Positions 58,501-64,000 of a DNA stretch of 64,000 nt are shown here, piece after piece. Where the stretch lies: assembly GCA_028719885.1 (NCBI GenBank), contig JAQYLT010000078.1, positions 1 through 64,000 on the forward strand, read 5' to 3'. The notes beneath the pieces were generated by a model. That model did not search any database. It was not told the DNA's origin and saw only the letters and a list, made by a program, of their open reading frames with translations. A program made the translations under genes and the position numbers. The stretch's first letter is position 1. The number at the start of each line of letters is the position of its first letter. The DNA is from Bacillota bacterium (lineage in GTDB: Bacteria; Bacillota; Clostridia; Oscillospirales; Oscillospiraceae).

Positions 58501-58502
58501 CA
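58403..58502 (-). ncRNA. Putative antisense RNA (antitoxin) to the small-ORF message
   Basis: About 100 nt from the start expected for the promoter at 58508-58535 to an intrinsic terminator: stem AGAAACCGTCACT/AGTGGCGGTTTCT (plus-strand 58412-58443) followed by GCTTTTT. The one non-Watson-Crick pair in this stem is G-U in the minus-strand RNA but A-C in the plus strand, which points to the minus strand as the functional one. It is complementary to the last third of the ORF and all of the 3' part of the message. Confidence 0.65.
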
Positions 58503-58507
58503 TGTTC

Positions 58508-58535
58508 ATTATACCACAGGGCAGGATAAAGTCAA
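58508..58535 (-). promoter_or_regulatory. Promoter of the antisense RNA
   Basis: Minus strand TTGACT, 16-bp spacer, TATAAT with extended TG (TGTGGTATAAT). Confidence 0.78.
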
Positions 58536-58677
58536 GGGATTTTGTGTGCTTTTACACGATGCCGAAGAAGCCCCCAGGGGCACATTTTTCAAAATTCAAT
58601 CCCCCCTCCCGGTTGATATCCCAAAAAGAATATGATAAACTAGCCTCATGAGCTGCCGCCGGGAGGGGAGGGAACCG

Positions 58678-61371
58678 ATGATGAAACCGTCATTCCGAAA
58701 AACAGATGCAGATTTTAAATCCAGCCTGGGTATTGTGGCCTTGATGGCCCTGGCGGCCCTCATCATCATTGCATCCATCCTGGTATTCAGCTGCACCGCC
58801 AGAAAGGCGGCGGACGACACCACCGTTTCCCTGAGCAAATTCTATCTGGAGGAAATCGCCGACCGGAATGTCTATGAGATCAGCGCGGAGCTGGAAAGCA
58901 ACGTGGCCCAGCTTCAGCGGGCGGTGGAGGAAATGCGGGGCGCAGACCTGGGCAGCGAAGCCTCCCTGCGCGCCTACCTGGCCATGATTCAGCACCTGAA
59001 CGGGCTGGATATGTTCGCTCTGGTGGACGAGGACGGCATGGTCCACACCCAGGAGAATACCTTTTCCGGCATCTCCCGGTTCAGCTTTCTCTCCCAGCCG
59101 GTGACGGAACCCCGGCTCTACACCACCAAAACCAACCTTTCCAGGGCCATGGTACTGATTGCCGTGCCCACGGAGGACTTTTATCTGGGCGACACCCACA
59201 TCGTCAGCTGCATCACCGGCGTGGATGTGGACAAGATCATCACCGCCCAGCAGATTCAGGGCGAAAACAACCAGGTGCTCTGCCGCCTGTTCGACGGAGA
59301 CGACGGCACCTGCATCGTGGAATTGGAGCGCCGGTACGCCGACGGCAGCAGCGTTTTTGACGTTTGGAAAAACGACTGCGTCTTTTCCGGGGAATACTCC
59401 TGTGAAAAGCTCATCGCCGACTGGAACGCCCGGCAGGAGGGCTACGCCCACTACACCGCCCCGGAGGGCAGCACCTACCTGTACTACAAGCCCGTGCCCG
59501 GCACGGACTGGATGGTTTCCGTCCGGCTGCGGGAAAACGCCATTCGGACCCAGATTCTGGAATCCAGCAGCAAAACCCTCACCGCCAGCCGGATTCAATT
59601 ATTTGTGGTGGTGGCCGTCCTGCTGGCCGTTTCCGTTTTCATCACCAGGCAGATTCGGAGAAGGCAATCTCAGCAGTTTGCCCGGGAAAAGCGGGAAGAG
59701 CTGCTCCTTCAGGAGGCCAAGGCCACCGAGGAAAAGCTGAAGCTCCAGGAGCGGCTGCTCCAGGAGGAAAAGGCGGCCAGCAGGCAGGCCTCGGTCCTCC
59801 AGATTCTCAGCAGGGAGTATTCCTCCGTCTTTTTCATTGATCTGCAGAAGGACCGGGGAACGGTCATCCGGCTTTCCGATGTCTCCTTTCTGAACTACCC
59901 CCTGGCGCCGAATCAGAGCTATCCATTCCAGGAGCTCTTTGAGCGCTATGTCCATAGCTCCGTCGTGGCGGAAGAGCAGGAGGAGCTGCTGCGGTTTTCC
60001 GACCCCGCCTTCCTGCGGCAGACCCTGAAAGACGATAAACTCCTCACCCATCTGTACCGGATTTGCCGGAACGGCACGGAGCAGTACATGCAGCTTCGCA
60101 TCGCCAGAGTGGAGGACAGCACCGATTTCCGGCATCTTGTTCTGGGCTTCGCCCTTGTGGATGAGGCAGTCCGTGCAGAGCAGGAGCAGCAGCGGAAATT
60201 AAAGGATGCCCTGACCCAGGCCAAGCGGGCGAACCGGGCAAAAACCACCTTCCTGAACAACATGTCCCACGACATTCGCACCCCCATGAACGCCATCATC
60301 GGGTTTACCAACATTGCCCTCAAGCAGGACATCACGCCGGAGGTTAAAAACTGTCTGGAAAAAATCAGTGAGAGCTCCGAGCATCTTCTCACCCTGATCA
60401 ATGATGTGCTGGACATCAGCCGCATCGAAAGCGGAAAGACCAAATACAATCCCGTGCCCGTGGACCTGCCCGCCGTGGCGGATGTGGTGCTGGACATCAC
60501 CCACGGCTTCCTGCTGAACCGGGACATCACATTCCGCGTGGAACGGACGTGCCCCCAGCACCTGTATGTGCTGGCAGATGTGGTGCGGATGCGGGAGGTG
60601 CTGGTGAACATTCTGAGCAACGCCGTGAAATTCACCAACGACGGCGGCACCATCACCTTTTCCTCCAGCTGCCGCCCGGGTGAGGACGGAAAGCACATCC
60701 TGGTCACCTACCGGATATCGGATACCGGCATTGGTATGAGCCCGGAGTTCCTCTCCCACATCTTTGACGAATTTTCCCAGGAGGAGGACGGCGCCAGGAC
60801 CCAATACAAGGGGACGGGCCTGGGCATGGCCATCACCAAGCGCTATGTGGAGCTGATGGGCGGCACCATCCGGGTGGAAAGCGAAAAGGGCGTGGGCTCC
60901 TGCTTCACGGTGGAGCTGCCCCTGGAGCGCATCGACGGGGAACAGGTACAGGAGCACAATACGCCCATTCCCCAGGGCAGCCTGAGCGGCGTACGGCTGC
61001 TGCTGGCAGAGGACAACCAGCTGAATGCGGAAATCGCCACCGTACAGCTGGAGGAGCTGGGTGTGACGGTGACCTGGGCCGTGGACGGCGAGGAAGCGGT
61101 GACGCTCTTTGCACAGAATCCGCCGGGCACCTTCGACGTCATCCTCATGGACATTATGATGCCACGAATGGACGGCCATCAGGCCACCAGGGCCATCCGG
61201 TCCATGGCGGGCAGGCCGGACGGGAAGCAAATTCCCATCATCGCCATGACGGCCAATGCCTTTGCCGAGGACATTCAGGCCTCCCTGGAGGCGGGGATGA
61301 ATGCCCACCTGGCCAAGCCCATGAACCTGGAGGAGCTGGCGCGAACCATCGCCCGAAGCCTGAACCGGTAG
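58678..61371 (+). CDS. Hybrid sensor histidine kinase/response regulator
   Basis: An 897-residue protein. Helix 1 (about 18-40), an extracytoplasmic sensor of about 260 residues resembling a Cache-type domain (FYLEEIADRNVYEISAELES; TGVDVDKIITAQQIQG), helix 2 (about 305-325), a coiled-coil linker (KATEEKLKLQERLLQEEKAA), a PAS-like region (about 370-510), HisKA with His531 in NNMSHDIRTPMNAIIGF, HATPase_c (ILSNAVKFTNDGG, DTGIGMS, GTGLGMAI) and a receiver with Asp825 in VILMDIMMPRMDG. There is no output domain, so it probably signals through protein contacts or a phosphorelay. The start is one of two adjacent ATGs after a G-rich ribosome site. Confidence 0.92.
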   Translation: MMKPSFRKTDADFKSSLGIVALMALAALIIIASILVFSCTARKAADDTTVSLSKFYLEEIADRNVYEISAELESNVAQLQRAVEEMRGADLGSEASLRAYLAMIQHLNGLDMFALVDEDGMVHTQENTFSGISRFSFLSQPVTEPRLYTTKTNLSRAMVLIAVPTEDFYLGDTHIVSCITGVDVDKIITAQQIQGENNQVLCRLFDGDDGTCIVELERRYADGSSVFDVWKNDCVFSGEYSCEKLIADWNARQEGYAHYTAPEGSTYLYYKPVPGTDWMVSVRLRENAIRTQILESSSKTLTASRIQLFVVVAVLLAVSVFITRQIRRRQSQQFAREKREELLLQEAKATEEKLKLQERLLQEEKAASRQASVLQILSREYSSVFFIDLQKDRGTVIRLSDVSFLNYPLAPNQSYPFQELFERYVHSSVVAEEQEELLRFSDPAFLRQTLKDDKLLTHLYRICRNGTEQYMQLRIARVEDSTDFRHLVLGFALVDEAVRAEQEQQRKLKDALTQAKRANRAKTTFLNNMSHDIRTPMNAIIGFTNIALKQDITPEVKNCLEKISESSEHLLTLINDVLDISRIESGKTKYNPVPVDLPAVADVVLDITHGFLLNRDITFRVERTCPQHLYVLADVVRMREVLVNILSNAVKFTNDGGTITFSSSCRPGEDGKHILVTYRISDTGIGMSPEFLSHIFDEFSQEEDGARTQYKGTGLGMAITKRYVELMGGTIRVESEKGVGSCFTVELPLERIDGEQVQEHNTPIPQGSLSGVRLLLAEDNQLNAEIATVQLEELGVTVTWAVDGEEAVTLFAQNPPGTFDVILMDIMMPRMDGHQATRAIRSMAGRPDGKQIPIIAMTANAFAEDIQASLEAGMNAHLAKPMNLEELARTIARSLNR

Positions 61372-61480
61372 ACCCGGCAATGCCGTATGGGGCGATCCAC
61401 ACCGTTCTCATACCAGGGATCCGAAGAGATAACAGCAATTCAGCCCAGGGAAAACCGTCGGCTGGGACAAGGAGGGAAAT

Positions 61481-62977
61481 ATGGTGGTAAACCAAGCAAT
61501 CGACCAGCTGATTGGCTATGGCCTTGCAAAAAATCTGATTCATCCCGGGGATGAAATCTATACCCGCAATCAGCTGCTGCGGACTTTGGAGCTGGATGAA
61601 TACGCGGAGGAACTGGCAGTCCAAAGCCGAAAGCTCCATGAAATACTGGAAATCCTGACGGAGGATGCGGTTCGCCGGGGGGTATGTGCGGACAACAGCA
61701 CCGCCCGGGAGCTGTTCGACACCGAGCTGATGGGCTGCCTCACCCCCAGGCCCAGCGAGGTGCAGTGGCGGTTTGCGGCGCTGCGGGAGGAAAAGGGTCC
61801 GGAGGCGGCGACGGACTGGTACTATCAGTTCAGCCAGGATACCAACTATATCCGCCGGGACCGAATCGCAAAGGATGTGAAATGGGTCACATCCACCGAT
61901 TACGGCGATCTGGACATTTCCATCAACCTCAGTAAGCCTGAAAAGGACCCGAAGGCCATTGCGGCAGCAAAAAACGCCCCCCAGAGCGGCTATCCCAAAT
62001 GCCAGCTCTGTTTGGAGAACGAGGGCTATGCCGGCAGAATGAACCACCCCGCCCGGGAAAATCACCGGGTGATCCCCATTACCATTAATCAAAGCGACTG
62101 GTGCCTGCAATACAGCCCCTATGTCTATTATCACGAGCACTGCATCGTGTTCAACCGGGAGCATACCCCCATGCGGATTGACAACGCTACCTTCCGCAAG
62201 CTGCTGGATTTCGTCAAGCAGTTCCCCCATTACTTTGTGGGCTCCAATGCGGACCTACCCATCGTGGGCGGCAGCATCCTGAGCCACGACCATTTCCAGG
62301 GCGGCCGGTACACCTTCGCCATGGAGAAAGCCCCCATAGAGCGGGAATGGGTTTTCCCGGGATTTGAGGATGTCAAAGCCGGCATCGTCCACTGGCCCAT
62401 GAGCTGTATTCGCCTGAGCTGCCCGGATGATAACCGGCTGGTGGAGCTGGCTGGAAGAATCCTCGACGCCTGGCGGGGCTATTCCGACCCGGACTGCTTC
62501 GTCTTTGCACAGACGGACGGCCAGATGCACAACACCATCACTCCCATCGCCCGGAAGCGTGGGGAGAATTACGAATTGGATCTGGTACTACGCAACAACA
62601 TTACAACGGAAGAGCACCCAATGGGTGTATTCCACCCCCATGCCAAGCTGCATCACATCAAGAAAGAGAACATCGGCCTCATCGAGGTCATGGGTCTTGC
62701 CGTCCTGCCCAGCCGCCTGAAAACGGAGATGGCAGAATTGGCGGACGCACTGGTGAATCGGATTCCTGTCAGCCAGTACAGTGACAGCATCGCCAAGCAC
62801 GCCCAGTGGGCACAGGCGCTGCAGGAAAAATACCGGTTCACCCGTGAAAATGCGGCAGAAATCCTCCGGAAAGAAATCGGCCTGGTGTTTGCTCAGGTTC
62901 TGGAGGACGCAGGGGTTTACAAGCTGGACGAGGCAGGCCGGGCAGGCTTTGTGCGCTTTCTGGCGAGCCTGCGCTAA
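61481..62977 (+). CDS. galT: UDP-glucose--hexose-1-phosphate uridylyltransferase
   Basis: Leloir-pathway exchange of UMP between UDP-glucose and galactose-1-phosphate. At 498 residues it is the long Firmicutes type (GalT2). Family blocks: WYYQFSQDTNYIRRDRIAKD, CQLCLENEGYAGRMNHPARE, VYYHEHCIVFNREHTPM, and LPIVGGSILSHDHFQGG, where the His-containing active-site segment lies. AAGGAGG precedes the ATG. No galK or galE is adjacent, and a strong terminator follows. Might also serve a galacto-N-biose route, but the standard role is the best call. Confidence 0.95.
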   Translation: MVVNQAIDQLIGYGLAKNLIHPGDEIYTRNQLLRTLELDEYAEELAVQSRKLHEILEILTEDAVRRGVCADNSTARELFDTELMGCLTPRPSEVQWRFAALREEKGPEAATDWYYQFSQDTNYIRRDRIAKDVKWVTSTDYGDLDISINLSKPEKDPKAIAAAKNAPQSGYPKCQLCLENEGYAGRMNHPARENHRVIPITINQSDWCLQYSPYVYYHEHCIVFNREHTPMRIDNATFRKLLDFVKQFPHYFVGSNADLPIVGGSILSHDHFQGGRYTFAMEKAPIEREWVFPGFEDVKAGIVHWPMSCIRLSCPDDNRLVELAGRILDAWRGYSDPDCFVFAQTDGQMHNTITPIARKRGENYELDLVLRNNITTEEHPMGVFHPHAKLHHIKKENIGLIEVMGLAVLPSRLKTEMAELADALVNRIPVSQYSDSIAKHAQWAQALQEKYRFTRENAAEILRKEIGLVFAQVLEDAGVYKLDEAGRAGFVRFLASLR

Positions 62978-63003
62978 CAGGCAGGCATATCCTCCCCTCT
63001 GAT

Positions 63004-63048
63004 AAAACGCGGCCACCCATGGAAAATGCCATGGATGGCCGCGTTTTT
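63004..63048 (+). terminator. Terminator of galT
   Basis: Long stem AAAACGCGGCCA/TGGCCGCGTTTT extended by CCATGG/CCATGG with one mismatch, followed by T and GC. Confidence 0.92.
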
Positions 63049-63148
63049 GCTTGTTATGCCAGCAAGAATAAACTGATTGGCAGAGAGAGCACACTTTTTT
63101 ATTTGGGGAACATTTTTTATCTTCACAATTAGAAAAGTTCCCTACCAG

Positions 63149-64000
63149 TCAAAAAGTACGCCAGCAGTTACTCCGCATGAATTCCCTGATTTCACCATGG
63201 TCCCGATCCTCATAGTAAGCAACCAGCAGCCTCTTGAATTCCGGCACATGGCTTTCGGGAATGACAATCAGCCCTTGTCCCTTGGAGATGAGATAGTGGT
63301 TTGCAAAAATCACGGAAGCGCGTTTGTTGCCATCGTTGAAAATCTGGGTTTTCATGCAGTACAGGCACAGCTTGATGGCGGTATCCACCGCGTCCGATTC
63401 TTCACCCAGGATTTCTTCGATGTTCTCTTTGACAATGGTTTCTATGGGCAGAGGCGGAACATAACGGGTGCCGCCGATGGTCACCGGCACACCACGGATG
63501 CGTCCGCCGTCGGAATAGAAGCCCTCATTGACCAGCTTGGCAATGTGACAGAGAATATCATAACCCGTTCCGTAGCAAAGCACATCCTTGTCCAGAATGA
63601 ATTCCCAGGCGTGCTTCAGATTCAAAATCTTCTGTACATCCGTGGCTGTCATACCGGATACGATGCCGTTCTCAATGATGGTCTCCGTCTGGGGGTAGGT
63701 GGTGGCCACCCCCTCCAGAACCGCCTGGTCATAGATATTGGCCTTCATGTTGGCTCTGGCAAAATCCAGATTCAGCATCACCCGGGCGGAAAGCCCCTTT
63801 TCTTCGTAACCGAGGCTTGCCAGTTCCTTTTCCACCCGGCGCAGCTGTTTGTGCAGCTCCCGGGCTTCTCTGGCATTGCGGAGCAGAAGCTGGTACAGCT
63901 CATCGGAGTACACATCCACATAGGTGGAAGTGAGGCGGCTGCCAACACGCTTGCGGACATAGAGATATTTTTGGTCATTTTTCTCTTTGATTTCCGGGTT
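63149..64000 (-). CDS. Fic/Doc-fold family protein (5' end outside the window)
   Basis: 283 codons are visible; the frame stays open to the window edge, and upstream residues such as QKYLYVRKRVGSRLTSTYVD continue the protein, so the GTG at 63919 is not the true start. Fic core motif reads KTQIFNDGNKRASVIFANHY (about 60 residues before the end). The family norm is HxFx(D/E)GNGR for AMPylation or HxFxDANKR in Doc kinases; here the histidine is glutamine, while FNDGNKR is intact. A helical N-terminal part precedes (REARELHKQLRRVEKELASL). Catalysis is therefore doubtful. No antitoxin gene is visible on the downstream side. Confidence 0.82.
   Translation of the reverse strand, partial: NPEIKEKNDQKYLYVRKRVGSRLTSTYVDVYSDELYQLLLRNAREARELHKQLRRVEKELASLGYEEKGLSARVMLNLDFARANMKANIYDQAVLEGVATTYPQTETIIENGIVSGMTATDVQKILNLKHAWEFILDKDVLCYGTGYDILCHIAKLVNEGFYSDGGRIRGVPVTIGGTRYVPPLPIETIVKENIEEILGEESDAVDTAIKLCLYCMKTQIFNDGNKRASVIFANHYLISKGQGLIVIPESHVPEFKRLLVAYYEDRDHGEIREFMRSNCWRTF

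Overview
The window (about 58% G+C by eye) looks like chromosome of a Gram-positive, gut-type Clostridia bacterium, most likely of the Oscillospiraceae group. The basis is gene content (NrdR, RsmF-like methylase, RpiR regulators, CUT1 sugar transporters without a local ATPase, Bce-type ABC module), strong consensus promoters with AAGGAGG-type ribosome sites, and a family of short palindrome-bearing repeats between genes. The family assignment is inference; no rRNA or tRNA gene was seen.

Layout. 1-245: apparent end of an insertion element abutting a truncated repeat. 323-4441: sugar ABC operon 1 (binding protein, two permeases, DUF624 protein) with a promoter and a LacI-type palindrome at the transcription start. 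4693-11302: aspS, a PBECR4-type putative nuclease gene with its own promoter, rsmF-like, murA, cysE. 11706-15141: a two-gene c-di-GMP module (GGDEF cyclase plus EAL phosphodiesterase). 15539-18480: rluD family, lspA, a small membrane protein, and divergently nrdR plus an SdpI-like protein.

18529-32535 is a peptidoglycan-sugar salvage island: VOC protein, BadF-type amino-sugar kinase (MurK/NagK-like), NagZ, NamZ (DUF1343), AnmK, an esterase, MurQ, a PIG-L family protein, a GNAT protein, ABC transporter 2 and a divergent MurR/RpiR-like regulator. NagZ and NamZ lack signal peptides, so the picture is uptake of cell-wall disaccharides through the ABC system and hydrolysis in the cytoplasm, ending in GlcNAc-6-phosphate and lactate.

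32629-38036: a DUF624 protein, then a secreted protein of unknown function followed by a three-gene ABC-2 exporter. 38086-46766: a maltodextrin locus (binding protein, MalF, MalG, secreted alpha-amylase, TraX-like protein, VOC protein; separate neopullulanase-like gene). 47000-52443: OmpR-type response regulator, histidine kinase, and a BceAB/MacB-like ABC pair separated from them by repeats. 52516-54407: DnaQ-type exonuclease and an aminotransferase. 54828-58171: ECF sigma factor, membrane protein, ABC ATPase and permease in one overlapping operon.

58179-58535 is the most striking piece: a strong promoter drives a roughly 290-nt structured RNA holding a 27-codon ORF whose ribosome site sits in a hairpin, and a second strong promoter on the other strand would make a roughly 100-nt antisense RNA ending at an intrinsic terminator inside the ORF. 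This is the layout of a type I toxin-antitoxin locus, with a cationic peptide I do not recognise. 58678-62977: hybrid sensor kinase and galT. The window ends inside a Fic/Doc-fold gene on the minus strand.
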